Positions 9,393-21,141 of a stretch of DNA of 64,000 nt are shown piece by piece (the first letter of the stretch is position 1; each line of letters opens with the position of its first letter). Position numbers and translations under genes: made by a program. The notes under the pieces are model-generated. The model was not told the origin of the DNA. It worked only from the letters and a program-made list of their open reading frames with translations, and made no database searches. Source of the DNA: Morinoia aosen (Eukaryota; Arthropoda; Malacostraca; Amphipoda; Talitridae); assembly GCA_030386875.1 (NCBI GenBank), contig CM059560.1, positions 24,484,683 through 24,548,682 on the forward strand, read 5' to 3'.

Positions 9393-12300
9393 TGGAGCCA
9401 GCGCACTGCAATGGAACTGCCAGGGTGTTCGGGCGAAAAAAGACGAGTTATTACAACTAATCAACCTCCACAAGCCGCTTGTAATTGCCCTTCAAGAAAC
9501 CAAACTTTGGCACAACTGTAATTTCTCAATTCCACAGTACGTTCACCAAGCTCACCAAGCATGGACACCTCAATTTCACACCCCATGGAGGAGTGGGCCT
9601 TCTAATCCACGAATCCATCCCCTTTCAGGAAGTCCTCTTGACCTCAACCATGCAAGTCATCGCAGCTACCGTCCAACTCACCCAGCGAATAACTTTTGTC
9701 TCATTATACAGCTCAAGAAACCACACCTTATCTTTAGAACTGTTGAACGAGTTATTGGCCCAACTGCCTCCTCCAATCATTTTGATGGGCGACTTCAATA
9801 GCCACAACACAATCTGGGGATGCCAAACTACTGATGCCCGGGGCCGTCTGGTAGAAGACTTCATCAGCCAACATAACCTGACTTTGCTCAACACGGGAAC
9901 CCCGACTCGAATATCGTACAACTCTGAATCTGCAATAGACCTGACCTTAACCTCTCCTCGCCTTGGTGCTGACCTATTATGGAACGCATCCGAATCCCCA
10001 GAAGACAGCGATCACTGTCCTATTGTACTGAAACTAATGAACTCACCATGCAACGAGCTGAGACGCACCGTATGGAATATCAAGAAGGCGGACTGGACGT
10101 CTTACGAAGCCCACCTCATGTGGGAGGAGCTCCAGATACCCAATGAAGCTACATGTGCCGAAGCACTTGAAGCATTCACCAGTACATTGACAGCCGTAGC
10201 AGGGGAATGCATCCCCACAACCGAACTAGCAACCTTTTTTCCGAAACCCTACTGGAGTGCAAGACTTACAGAAACGCCCAATAACAGAGAACGCCTCTAC
10301 CAAAGATACAGAAAAACAAAATCCGTACAGAACGCCCTGTGTTGGAAGAGAGCTAGAGCCATCCATAGAAACCTATTGCGAGAAGAAAAACGAAAAGCCT
10401 GGATTTCACTCGCCAATACCTTCACAAAGAACACACCAATCAGCTCTATATACGAAAATGTCAGAAAAATCAAAGGAAAATCGCAGCGGCACGTATCAAT
10501 ATTAAGGGAAAACAATGTGACATACTCGACAGTACCAGATATAGCAAATATACTAGCAGAAACCTTTAGCCATACCAGCAGCACGGCCAACTACCCTCAA
10601 GATTTTATAAAAGAAAAACTACGAGCAGAAGCTAACGAAATTGATTTCTCGTCTCACAATGGCGAAATTTACAACAAAGCATTCTCCTATGCCGAAATCG
10701 ACTCTGTTTTAAACACCACAAAGAAAACATCACCCGGAGCTGACGGAATCTCATACGAGATGCTGAAGCACCTCCCAAAACAGGGCAAAGGAAGTCTCTT
10801 GTCCCTCTACAACAAGCTGTGGCTCCATGGTTACTTCCCACCCAGTTGGAGAGAAGCGGTAATCATCCCGTTTCAAAAACCTGGAAAGTCTCCATACTCA
10901 CCATTGAACTACAGGCCAATTGCGTTAACAAGCTGCCTCTGCAAGACTCTAGAACGACTCATCCACAATAGACTCCTTGACCATTGTGACATGCACGGTT
11001 ACCTGACCAATATTCAATACGGTGGCCGCCCTAACCGATCCACAATCGACCATCTAATCCGTCTGGAAACCACTATCCGAAACTCCTTCATCCACTACGA
11101 GCACTTCATAAGCATATTTTTTGATCTTAAAAAGGCCTACGACACCACCTGGAAATACGGAATCATGCGAGACCTTTATAATCTAAGCCTCCGCGGACGA
11201 CTTCCTTGCTTCATAAAACAGTTTTTGCATCATCGTACCCTCAGAGTACGGATAAACAATCACCTATCCGACCCATTTCCACAAGAAGAAGGTGTCCCTC
11301 AAGGCTCCGTCTTATCAGTAACCCTCTTCATCATTAAAATTAACAATATTGCCTCCTTGATCCCAAAAGATCCACGGTATCACGCATCGTTATACGTTGA
11401 CGACTTCCAGCTCGGGTACCACCACAGCGACCCCAAAATTGTTCAGGCCAAACTCCAAGAGTGCATCGACAGGGTAGGGCTCTGGACTCGAACCAACGGC
11501 TTCTCCTTTTCAATGGACAAATCCAAAGCTGTACATTTCACCTCTCTACCGGGTATGCATCTGTCACCGCCGCTCAAAATTGGAAATCAAAATATAGAAT
11601 ACACTGATGATATAGAATTCCTTGGGCTAACATGGGATCGTAAACTTACCTGGAAGACCCTTATCACCATCATAAAAGCAAGCTGCCAGAAAAACGTGAA
11701 TATGCTTAAATCTATCGCCTCACACGAATGGGGTGGAGACCAAGCAACTTTACTCCACCTATACCGACTATTCATCCGGCCAAAATTAGACTACGGTTGC
11801 ATAGTCTACTCTTCTGCCTCGTTATCAACACTCAAACAGCTTGACCCCGTCGTGAATGACTGCCTACGACTAGCTACAGGCGCATATAAATCAACACCGA
11901 TCCCTAGCTTACAAGTCATATCCGGCGAGATGCCCCTTGAGCTGCGAAGACAGCACCTCTCGCTAAAGTACCTCTACAAAATAAAAATCCACCTGCCAAA
12001 CCCAGCGCGCAATTGTGCCATACGGCCCATCGACAGAAGACTGTTTAATAATAAACAATCCTCACCGCCTTTCGCCGTTCGCACTGTCGAACTCATGGAA
12101 TCTCTAGATCTCCACGAGCCTCAAAAGCCTGCCTTCTCTTATCGGCTACTGAATATCACCACACCCACATGGAGAACCGCCCCCGCCGAACTAAATATAG
12201 AACTGACTCTCTACAAGAAGGAATGTACCCACCCAGTCCTGTACATCCAGGAATACCAGCGACTGCGGCGCGAGGAATACCTAGAGCATGTCCCGAACTT

Positions 12301-13105
12301 TACCGACGGTTCAAAATATGATGACAGAGTCGGCGCCGCAGCACTGTGTGGCGGTACGAGGGAGATGATGTCCCTTCCTGGAGTTACATCAATTTTCACT
12401 GCAGAACTCTACGCTATTGAAATGGCTCTAAAACTTATTCGCGACCGCAACCGAGAGAGATTTGTAATCTTCTGTGACTCCTTGAGCGCCCTCACAGCAC
12501 TGCTCCCCCTTGCGCGGCATCTTATACAACAAATCGACAAACTAACCCAAGACCACAAAACAGTTAAACTCTGCTGGATTCCGAGCCATGTCGGCATCGA
12601 AGGCAACGAGGCAGCTGACAAACTAGCTAAAACGGCAGCACTCCGACCCGCAGAAAATGTCATGACTTTCTACGGAGACTGGTACCCAATCATAAGTAGC
12701 AAAATACGTACCCTATGGAATGAAAACTGGCATCGGAGAAGAAATTTCCTATTCAACATACAACCCGATCCGAACTCCTACAAACGAGAAAATCTAGCTA
12801 GAAGAAGCAAAGTGGTACTGAACCGCTTGCGATGTGGCCACACACATCTCACACACGGATACTTAATGAATAGCACAGTCCAAGAACCTCCGCCCGGCTG
12901 CCCTCTTTGTTTGGGGGCTCGCCTCACCGTACATCACATCGTCATGGACTGCCCAGCCTTACACAACGCCAGACGCCGTCACATAAGTCTATTTGCCGCT
13001 GACCACCACCCGCCTCTCACAATCAGAGACCTGCTGGGTCATGACGCCCCTATCGCCGAAATTATGGAATACCTTCGCAAAATCAACGCGTACGACCTCA
13101 CATGA
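9385..13105 (+). CDS. Retrotransposon ORF2: APE endonuclease, reverse transcriptase, RNase H (one N-terminal frameshift)
   Basis: This protein would nick the target DNA and reverse-transcribe element RNA at the nick. Start ATG 9385 overlaps the ORF1 stop. The first ~50 codons (LQWNCQG, QETKLW) are in one frame, then a +1 shift near 9535-9560 leads to an uninterrupted frame to TGA 13103-13105. Endonuclease: MGDFNSHN (Asp at 9791), SAIDLTL, SDHCPI (~10004). Reverse transcriptase: PGADGISYEM, NYRPIALTSC (~10906), FFDLKKAYD (catalytic Asp 11123), GVPQGSVLS (~11291), YVDD (11393-11404; Val where Ala is common). RNase H: FTDGSK (Asp 12305), TAELYAIE, CDSLSAL, IPSHVGIEGNEAADKLAK, so the acidic residues are present. 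C-terminal knuckle CPLC..HH..C at ~12898-12950. Confidence 0.93.
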
Positions 13106-13422
13106 ATTATACGTGCCCCTGCCAAATTACTGCAATCTATCTATTGTCATCGGTTGCCAAGCATACGGAACTGCACACTTGTGAACCTCTCAGAGTTCAA
13201 CTGTCATACTACTTACCTTATTTCCGATGTGCGCTGAAACGAGAGTTCAACACCACACATCCTGACAATACTAACATTAATCCAGTTGCCTGTAGCAAGT
13301 CTCATCGCTCATAATGTGATCGCTTAGCCGATGTGTGATTACCTAGCTGAAGCTAGGGGGGTCCATAGTTGCAAGTTGCTGGCGACCCTGGTGGAAACGT
13401 AACCCCAAACTTATTATTATTA
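13106..13422 (+). other. Retrotransposon 3' UTR with terminal stem-loop and TTA tail
   Basis: No reading frame of note. A perfect hairpin CCTAGC-TGAA-GCTAGG (13342-13357) runs into GGGGGGTCCATAGTTGCA and CTGGCGACCCTGGTGGAAA, then ends in (TTA)n at 13411-13422. Element 3 ends in the same way. 3'-terminal structure is what the RT recognises in several non-LTR families. Confidence 0.7.
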
Positions 13423-13432
13423 TCACAATGAA
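13423..13432. repeat. Right TSD of copy 2 (TCACAATGAA)
   Basis: Matches 6528-6537 and marks the 3' boundary of the full-length insertion. Confidence 0.85.
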
Positions 13433-13944
13433 ATAAGGATATGGTTGAAGTTTTTAAAAAAATTTAAGCGCTGCTGAAACGTGAATATAGCAAACTGAAA
13501 GTATGAGTGAAGCGTGATGCGTAGATAACTCATGAATGACTCGCATAAACAAACTGAACAAAACAACGCATGAACAAAGCGAGCGAAAAACGTCGATGGA
13601 TGTGTTGATTGGAATTATAGAGCTACCGTCCAAGCTTGGGCGGGAGGAAGGAGATCTTAACACCCCTTCCCCCATCCCTTCCCTATACTGTAGGAATAAC
13701 ATACTTTACCTTCAGGTCTAATTTTTATTAAATGTTAGTCACATGTTTTCTAATGATTTAAATTCTTAAAAAGACTTTCTTCAATAAATCCATTCCATAT
13801 CAAAATCCTTTTTCTCGGTGTAAAAAAACGATTTTACTGTAAAGAAAGAAAGAAAAACGTTTATATCCAAGTTGCCTCATGAGACGCATGCCAACATATT
13901 GGCTTTTAAAAATTTCTTAATATAAGACGTCCTAAAACAAAAGT
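13433..13944. other. Unassigned flank, no gene seen
   Basis: AT-rich single-copy-looking sequence right of the insertion, with short open frames on both strands, none with coding character. Confidence 0.5.
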
Positions 13945-14095
13945 TCCATACGAGGCGTACTAATTGACAAACCATCCGAGGTGTACAAATTGACAAACCA
14001 TCCGAGGTGTACAAATTGACAAACCATACGAGGCATATTAATAGACAAAATATACGAGGCATATTAATAGACAAGCCATACGTGGCGTGCTAATA
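13945..14095. repeat. 26-bp tandem repeat, about six copies
   Basis: Units of CCATCCGAGGTGTACAAATTGACAAA recur every 26 bases (CGAGG or CGTGG cores at 13951, 13977, 14003, 14029, 14055, 14081). Divergence grows to the right, where TATTAATAGACAA replaces TACAAATTGACAA. Confidence 0.85.
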
Positions 14096-14360
14096 GTCTA
14101 ACTCTGTCAAGGGGTAGTTGAATAAGAAATGAAACAACAACTAACAACTTATAAATAATTCGAAATACTACTAAAGAATTCTTCGGAACTCCCAAGTTAT
14201 TAGTTGAAATTATCGAAGTAAGTAGAAAACAAAAAAACGCTATACCGGTGCAGATTGAAACACCATCGTAAATGACAATCAAGTATTGAAAAAAGGTTAG
14301 TCACGAAGTAATTTAAAGTGCAATTTTGATCGAACTGAAGCCTTGGCTGATAATTTTTAG

Positions 14361-14505
14361 CTCGAGGATCACTTTCACACAGGATAACTTGGAGAGGATT
14401 CTCACCAATTTAGCGGAGTCGACAACATCTGAAGATCTGGAGGGTGTAGCGCGATCTCTCCTGGCTGGATCAGCTTACCGCATCGCTTTTCCTCAGCTCT
14501 CTCTG
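14361..14505 (+). CDS. Candidate host-gene exon
   Basis: Open segment between TTTTTAG and G|GTAATA encoding SRITFTQDNLERILTNLAE and GVARSLLAGSAYRIAF-like helical sequence. It enters in phase 2 (one base completes a codon) and leaves in phase 0, matching the next candidate at 14753. GC content and codon choice stand out from the flanks. I do not recognise the protein; upstream exons would lie under or left of the retroelements. Confidence 0.45.
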
Positions 14506-14752
14506 GTAATAATAAATTACATGATAAAATTAACCTAAATATTGCCATTTTAGGTACATGACGTGTGGATTTCGTCAACTAGTATGCACAGTGCTCATTT
14601 TTTTAACGCTTATACTCGCAAAAAAAAATCTCTACGCCCGTTTTCTTGCATCTATGAATCAGATTTGAAACATCCACGGTAATGATTATTTCGTTGTATA
14701 TTTGACGCTTCACAAAGTTTATTTTGAATTTGACTAACTTCAATAATTCCAG

Positions 14753-14935
14753 ATCACGAGCCTGAAAAAGGAGCGCGGGACGGTGGGGCGTCTGCCTAGA
14801 AGCATTTCTGAGTTCCACGTCTTCCTGCTCGTCAAGCTGCTCAAACCTTCCCATGTACGAAACTTGCTTCAAGGAGTCTTGTCTTGCGGTTCAGAGCTAA
14901 TGGAGATACCATTAGCAACTTCTGCTAAACTTTAA
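14753..14935 (+). CDS. Candidate host-gene exon, possibly terminal
   Basis: Follows AATTCCAG and reads in phase 0: ITSLKKERGTVGRLPRSISE, FHVFLLVKLLKPSHVRNLLQ, GVLSCGSELMEIPLATSAKL, then TAA 14933-14935. AATAAA follows three bases after the stop, so this may be a last exon. Alternatively a weak donor CAT|GTACGA (after KPSH) would splice in phase 0 to 15114. I cannot decide between these by eye. Confidence 0.42.
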   Translation: MTSLKKERGTVGRLPRSISEFHVFLLVKLLKPSHVRNLLQGVLSCGSELMEIPLATSAKL

Positions 14936-15113
14936 CAATAAATGCTTCTTCAAAAATGATGAAATCATTCACGGCATGACATTGACAGCAGAGTATGAGC
15001 ACCGCATTTGAAAGATTTAAATTTTTGACGGAAAGTTTTGCACACGAAGAAATAACTTGTGATTTTCCCTGTTGCCCAAAGAAACCATACATTATTTTAT
15101 TAAATGATTGCAG

Positions 15114-15196
15114 GCAGTATGTGCAGCTCGCGAGCTGGTGGGGTCAGCCTTGGCTCCAATAGAACTACTAACTAGCAGCTGCAGCATTGATAGCAA
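15114..15196 (+). CDS. Candidate host-gene exon
   Basis: Bounded by TGATTGCAG and AA|GTGAGT, good splice signals. Only one frame is open: AVCAARELVGSALAPIELLT then SSCSIDSK, entering in phase 0 and leaving in phase 2. A possible small exon after TTTTTCCTCAG near 15307 would keep the frame, but its donor is poor. Product not recognised. Confidence 0.42.
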
Positions 15197-15715
15197 GTGA
15201 GTCGACTGTGACTAGTTCACTAGTATAAACAGATTGATACGCCACAGTGAGGTATAAACTCTTTTGTTCACCTTGAGGGTCCAAATTCATTCTACGTTTT
15301 TCCTCAGCATCGAATACAACAGACTCAGAATAAATACAAATAAATACATAGCACAGTACGTCATCGTTTAAAATTAAATATATTTTACATTTGATATTTC
15401 CGAATGGAGTATGTCTTAACTACGCGCATACGCAGTAGAGCACGTTACCTTCACTCTATACTGAAGCAGGTGGCTTAACGCTTGATACAAAACAAGACTA
15501 AATTGTACATGTAAGTAGTTCTAAAGTGCAGCGAAGAAAAAAATGCTTTAATTTTAAAGTAAAAAATTGAAAAGATTTATGAACTTACTCAGTTCATTTC
15601 CAGCCTCACGTGCTCGTTTACTGCCTCAAATTTTATTCCAGCAGAAACTCATTAACGCTGCAAAGTTATCGATCGTGAAAGGTGAAAATATGATATAGTA
15701 GCATTATTATTGCAG

Positions 15716-15823
15716 AATGTTTCTGCTTTTATTGTGACCATTGTGACCCTAAACACTTTGAATGGATCGCGTCAATTCTGCAAGCGGTATTTATCCATTA
15801 TGCCAATAGAACATTTGTTCAAG
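15716..15823 (+). CDS. Candidate host-gene exon (36 codons)
   Basis: Bounded by TATTGCAG and AAG|GTATGA; 108 bases, open in phase 0 (NVSAFIVTIVTLNTLNGSRQ, FCKRYLSIMPIEHLFK) and also in phase 1. It does not join the 15196 donor directly, so an exon may be missing between them. Confidence 0.35.
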
Positions 15824-16008
15824 GTATGATCATGAAAAAAATTTTCTCTATGTAAGAGACAAACTGTAGTCTTGGGCAGCTTTATTTGTCAAACAAATAA
15901 TTTTTACGCCCCCAGTTATTTAGCCGCAACTCGTTCTTGAAAACCTACTAATTCCGATAGAGACACACCCGTTAGATGCAGAATTATGAGATTACTTTTA
16001 CATTGCAG

Positions 16009-16204
16009 CCTGGGTTGGGATGAGCGAGAGATGGCGGTGATGGTGCGGCAAGACAGCGAAGCCTCTCACACAACACCTGATGCGCTGTCTGGTGTCCTGC
16101 TGAGAGCGGCGGCTGAGAACAGGCTCGCCGCCACGCAAGTCTACTGGGCACCGACACATGTACTGTGGTGTATTGTCCGCACTGCACCTAGGCGACTGTC
16201 CTGA
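16009..16204 (+). CDS. Candidate host-gene exon, GC-rich
   Basis: After ACATTGCAG, the phase-2 frame is open with strongly coding-like codon use: SLGWDEREMAVMVRQDSEAS, HTTPDALSGVLLRAAAENRL, AATQVYWAPTHVL, to TGA 16202-16204. Either it ends there or a weak donor CAT|GTACTG at 16160 continues in phase 0 to the exon at 39122. The phase does not fit the preceding candidate (15823, phase 0), so the model is incomplete. Confidence 0.4.
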
Positions 16205-16790
16205 ACACCACATAATACGTTCAATTAAATTACTTGTTAATTGTAATGGTACCAATAGCTTAAAAGTTGAAGGTTGTTACAAGTCGCAGGTGCAATGCCA
16301 CCGTCGGCACGACACTGAAGCGATTGCCTTCAACATTAAATTGTTTGCTTTAACTACATTTTACTTTTACTCATTAGCAACATTAACGTACACGTCAGAC
16401 GTTGTTAAAGCGAACAATTTTTTCGATAATTAAGCACCAGGATATCTGTGAAGTAAACACATACCTGCACTGAAGTTTAATAAATTAGAGAAATAACTTT
16501 TCTCTACTTTGAATACGAGCAATATTTTCAAAGCAAATAGGGTTACGCAAATTATTTAAGTCAAAAGTGAGATTTTCATCAACTCGTCCAGCGCTAAAAT
16601 GATATAAATGGAGAAGTAAAAACTGCACATTCTTAGTCTGCTAAAGGAAAACATAAAAAATGTAATGGTACCTAGAACATGTTATAAGAGGCCCATAATA
16701 ATTCCCCATTTCTTGTTAACGCGCTTTACCCGCACATCTTACGAGCGCGCCCTCACGGTATGCAAGAAACTTGACACAAAGAAACGTTGA

Positions 16791-16990
16791 CTGAAAGGCA
16801 TCCCTAACCACAACAATGGTGTTTCTAAGAGAAGCAGGAGGAACGCACTAGTTATTACGGAATTAAGAGTACGAGGAACCTATGCACAAAGTGTGTCCTC
16901 GTACTCCGTGCATAAAAACAGCAAGATTGAAGGCAGTTCATAAAACGACGTAGATATTGATCATAAGAATAATCAGCTCTGAAAAAACAG
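16791..16990 (+). repeat. Dispersed repeat R, copy 1
   Basis: Begins near CATCCCTAACCACAACAA and has GGAATTAAGAG, ACCTATGCACAAAGTG and TGCATAAAAACAG blocks. Diverged copies lie at 17988-18233 and 39290-39640. Noncoding; the boundaries are approximate. Confidence 0.55.
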
Positions 16991-17987
16991 ATAATTGTTA
17001 ACAGACAAAAATTAAAACAAATTTATCAGCATTTAAATTCATGACAGAGAAACTATATGTCTTGTACCGTTTTAGAATTGGTAGAACCAGTTGATGTGTT
17101 TAACTATATTTAGAACGCACATTATTTGTCAATAGCTTTCCAAGTTACTGTCGTCCGTCTAATTTAATAAAAGTTTTACTCCCCATTTTCCCGATACAGC
17201 TTTGGTGACTTTGTTCGCTACTATTGGTCTACAAACACAAATCATCATTTGCGACATAATTTGATAAATAATACTAAGTCCATATTTATTAAAGAAGTGA
17301 GAAATGTTGATTTAATTTAAAAGTCAGCTCAAAAAGTTTTCATTTATGGAATAATATTTCGTAAAGTAATTAGAAGAGCAATGCACTTTCAAGCGTAAGT
17401 TCAAATTTGATCAGCTGATTTTTTAATTTAATTATTAATATATATAAATATTTAATAATTATTAAACGATAAAACTTACATAAGAATGTTAGTATGTTAG
17501 ACTTAGCACCCAAAATAAAGCTCTGTTTGTTCAGTAAAAGCTTTCAGGTGCTACATCTGATTGCGCAGCTCACATGATTTGTAAAATAACTCTGCCCGCA
17601 ATGGTGATGTTGCGCTGTCATCCGGAAGATTTATCAATAGATATAAGGAATGAACTTCAGGCCTCTTAATTTACATCAATTAGTTCCAACAAAGGGAATA
17701 GCGGCAGTTGTGTACAAAATAAATTGCATAGTAATTTTTAAACTAAGTCTTTCTATAAAACTTTACAAGTACTAGACACTAAGGATTCGAAAGCACTCAA
17801 ATGAACCGAACAAAAAATGTGTACAAGCTGAGCATGGCATGAACTTTATTAGCAAAGCGGAAAATTTTTTGAGCTAATATATAGAGCTTATAGTTCCTAC
17901 GTGTCCATGTAACACAGTAACTTCCCGGAACCTCGGCTACCGATGTACATAAATTAATTAGTTGAAGATTAGGTTAGATGTCAGCTC
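16991..17987. other. Intergenic or intronic sequence, no gene seen
   Basis: AT-rich sequence with no sustained coding frame and no recognisable repeat beyond short A/T runs. Confidence 0.5.
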
Positions 17988-18233
17988 AAGCCTCCCTAAC
18001 CACAACAAAAACATTCTTAAGAGAGGAAGGAGCAAAGCACCATTTAGTATGGAGTTAAGGAAACACGGAATCTATACATAAAGTGCATAGAAACAGTAAT
18101 TTGAAAAAGAAATTCATGAAACAATATATCAGTTGAAGGATAAAGTAGTAGGCGTTGAAAACAGGCCAGCAGTGTACCGAAAAAAAAGATAATCCAAAAT
18201 AAGACCAAACACCTATTCTATTTCAACAAAAGG
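17988..18233 (+). repeat. Dispersed repeat R, copy 2 (left part), split by element 3
   Basis: Begins CCTCCCTAACCACAACAAAA, like copy 1. Its right part resumes at 25833 (AAGGCCTACCTACTCTTTAG), matching GGCTTACCTAACCCTTAG in copy 3 (~39560). The last 12 bases, TTCAACAAAAGG (18222-18233), are the TSD of element 3. Confidence 0.6.
18222..18233. repeat. Left TSD of element 3 (TTCAACAAAAGG)
   Basis: Perfect 12-base match to 25821-25832, directly after the TTC-repeat tail. Confidence 0.88.
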
Positions 18234-18758
18234 TTTAGAAATTTTACGTGTTCCCTTTACCACGTTTACTGGCATCGAATTAGTGAAAAGATTATCATAG
18301 GTTTTTCGAGTGTATCTTTCTTTTTTCGTGTATTGGGAACAAATAAGTCGAGACAAGGATTTGATACAGGTTACTCGTGCCTAGGTGCGGGTATCCAGCC
18401 CACCCGCACCTTCCCGTGGTGATGCTGTTAGTATACCCGCTTGACAACTCTTGTTGGTCGTTACTTGTATTTGGATAGTGAATTGGTTATTGTAAGTGTT
18501 ATCAAAACTCACTATCGCGGGTAGAACCAACGCGGGGGGCGCCTAGGGCACTACGGTGTTCTAGGTCAATATATTTATTCATATCAGTTTGTGCGTTCTG
18601 AATCTAAAATTAAGGTTGTAGGTTTATAACCTGCGTGTTTCGTTGCCTATTGGTATTCGAGTTGTGTTCTGTTTGTGTGCGTAAATCTTATTCTTGTGAG
18701 CAACATTATAAATACACGTCCCGGTCCTAGAAGCCTCCAGCCTCTAAGACCGGGGACC
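18234..18758 (+). promoter_or_regulatory. Element 3 5' UTR with start-proximal hairpin
   Basis: Shares TTCCCTTTACC, CCCACCCGCACCTTCCCGTG, GTTAGTATACCC and GGGTAGAACCAACG with copies 1/2. CCCGGTCCTAGA (18720-18731) pairs with TCTAAGACCGGG (18743-18754), 11 of 12 positions, just before GGACCATGG. That ATG (18759) has a strong Kozak-like context. Confidence 0.6.
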
Positions 18759-21141
18759 ATGGGGAGGGGAAATAGGGGTTCGCGGTCGGCAACTAGCCGA
18801 GGCCGTCCTGTGAACAACATAAAACTGACAAAGACCAACAACGATGAAACTTCCTCGCAACAAGCTGGTGTCAAAACCATCAGGACGCCAATCAGCAGAG
18901 CAAATCAGCGCCAAGTGAGCGGCAGCTCCGCGACTTCATCGGTGCCTTCTGGGACAGCGGTGGGGAGTGCGGCGAGTGGCGACGCATCACAGGGAGCAGT
19001 TGCAGAGTGAGTGGGAAGATTGGAGGAGAGGGTCAGCGAGCTGACACAATGTTTGAGCAATGTGAGCCACGATGGAGGTGCTACCGGACCACTAACATTT
19101 AGCAAGGAGCCCTCTACAGCCACAGTGGAAGAAAGGATCGAAAAGTTGGAACAAGCCATCGGCAGGTTGGTCGAGGTGGCGTCAGCTGCGTCTTCCCCGG
19201 AGAAGCCAAAGAATCTCGGACGTCCTGCAAGACCTCCGAAACAGAATTATGTTCCACTTGATACTATGAATCTTCCGCACCCAACTACGTTTACTCGATT
19301 TTACACCATGAATTTTACACCCGAGACAAAGCGCGCAATCGATCCGTATACTGTAAAAGCAGTAATCTCAAATACTACCAACTTCCCCCCCTAAATCTAT
19401 CACAACGAGCGGAAGGGAAAGCTTCACAGTCGAGGCGAAAGATGGCGTACAAGGACAGCGCCCGCTATCCATCACTAGCATAAATGGCACGCCGTGTGAA
19501 GTTTTCCCCCATCCAAAACTAAATACATCAAAAGGGATCATCTACATTAATGAATATAATGTTGATAATTTTGAAGAATTTGGCCTCAGGGCTCAAAGAG
19601 AACTATGACATTAAAGATTTCATAGATGCCACCTTTATCAAAACAAAACGCGAACAAACCAGCGCGCTCATTTTGGAGTTCAACTCTGAGAAGCCCCCGG
19701 AATACATTTACATACCAGGCGAACGATCTGACACCCGTGTTTATCCATACCTAGATAAACCAATGCACTGTTCAAATTGCCAGCAGTACGGACATACCAT
19801 AAAACGCTGCAGTAAACCAACCACATGCGCCAGGTGCGGAACAACCGGACACACCTTGGATCAGTGCATCGAGACGCAGGCCGTATGCCTTCACTGCCAG
19901 GGGCTGCACTTTGTTAGAAGCAAAACTTGCCCTAAACAAATTGAAGAAGAGCAAATCTTAGCCATACAAAACAACCAAAAAGTAGGCAAACGCCGGGCTA
20001 GGCAGCTGTTCCATAACCCTCAGGACAACGCCGTTCAACCCGCCAGGACTTTTGTCTCACACTACCAGTGTACCATGGATCCAAATAAGAAGCGGAAACT
20101 TTCGCCTTGGACATTGGAAAAATGCTTAGAACGCGAGCTTGGACAAAAGCCGACAAAGATAACCACCCAAGGCCCAAACACATTTGTAATAGAAATAACT
20201 GATAAAAGCCCAAACAACAATACCTGCAACGTAACATCCCTCAATGGCATCCCAGTCACCATCTCAGATCACCCTCATTTCAACGCAGCTAAAGGGCTAG
20301 TGTTTCTGTATGAGTTTGACTTAGCATCCTTCGATACCTTCCGCGCAGGAATCATTGCGGACCACGGACTAAAAGATGCAGTTAAGGCTTCCTGGATCAA
20401 ACCAAAAAATCCATTTGCACACCCGCGTCTGCTCACATTCCGACAAGATCTCCCCGACTTCCTGACCATACCTGGGGAGCAAGCAAAAACCAAAGTCTAC
20501 CCCTACATCCCACGCCCAATGCTCTGCAAAATGTGCCTCACATATGGCCATACTAAGAAACGGTGTACAAGCGAAGTTGCAACCTGCGCCAGATGCAACA
20601 CTACCAACCACAGTTCCGAGGACTGCACAAGCGTCCAAATCGAATGCCACCATTGCAATCAGGACCATTACAGCGGTTCATACAAGTGCCCTGAATTCAA
20701 AAACCAACAAGAAATCATCACCACTCAACATAAAGACAAACTCAGCAGAGCCCAGGCCAAGCAAAAAGTAGATTCTTCATTCCCTAGGCTCCAATATACG
20801 TTCGCTGACGCTGTACGCCGCGAGACCCCGCAGCCTTCACCTGATCCCGCGCCCATAGCGGACCTCTTGGAGAACGTGGATGATCATGCCATCGTACCTA
20901 CAGCACCAGATAACGACGTGCGGAGAAAACGTAAAAACTCAGATGAACTAGAACAACCCACTGAAAGAAACAACTCTCCGAGGCAGTGTACGAGGACCCA
21001 GCTGGTGGCGGGGGGCTTCCTGCACACGTACAAGTGGTCTCAGACTACGACTCGGCCATGAGTGACAGTAAAATCTCTAGTGAAAACAACCCGGCTGTCA
21101 GAAGTGAAACAAAGAAGATCTACGAACAGTATCAACAATAG
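18759..21141 (+). pseudogene. Element 3 ORF1 (gag-like, two zinc-knuckle modules), decayed
   Basis: Starts MGRGNRGSRS at 18759. TGA at 19008-19010 interrupts the N-terminal region, an extra C in the run at 19385-19391 shifts the frame, and another shift lies near 19575-19590. From there to ~20960 the frame is open across both modules. Module 1 knuckles: CSNCQQYGHTIKRC, CARCGTTGHTLDQC, CLHCQGLHFVRSKTC. Module 2 knuckles: CKMCLTYGHTKKRC, CARCNTTNHSSEDC, CHHCNQDHYSGSYKC. The two modules align to each other through KGL, EY/EF, IPGE and VYPYI. A -1 shift near 20965-20975 puts the conserved tail (YDSAMSDSKISSENNPAVRS) in another frame ending at TAG 21139. Confidence 0.87.

Larger units (their letters stand above)
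6538..13422 (+). mobile_element. I/jockey-type non-LTR retrotransposon, copy 2, full length (6,885 bp)
   Basis: Order: 5' UTR, ORF1, ORF2 (APE endonuclease, reverse transcriptase, RNase H, C-terminal zinc knuckle), short 3' UTR, and a (TTA)n tail, all bracketed by a 10-bp TSD. RNase H plus CCHC after the RT places it with the I/jockey superfamily; I cannot fix the clade. ORF1 is broken by three stops and one frameshift, and ORF2 has one N-terminal frameshift, so this copy is not autonomous as written. The 1,206-codon open stretch of ORF2 suggests young age. Confidence 0.93.

Noticed and set aside
13945-14095. CRISPR-like 26-bp repeats
   Set aside because: Units are contiguous and drift gradually; no spacers. 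Ordinary minisatellite.
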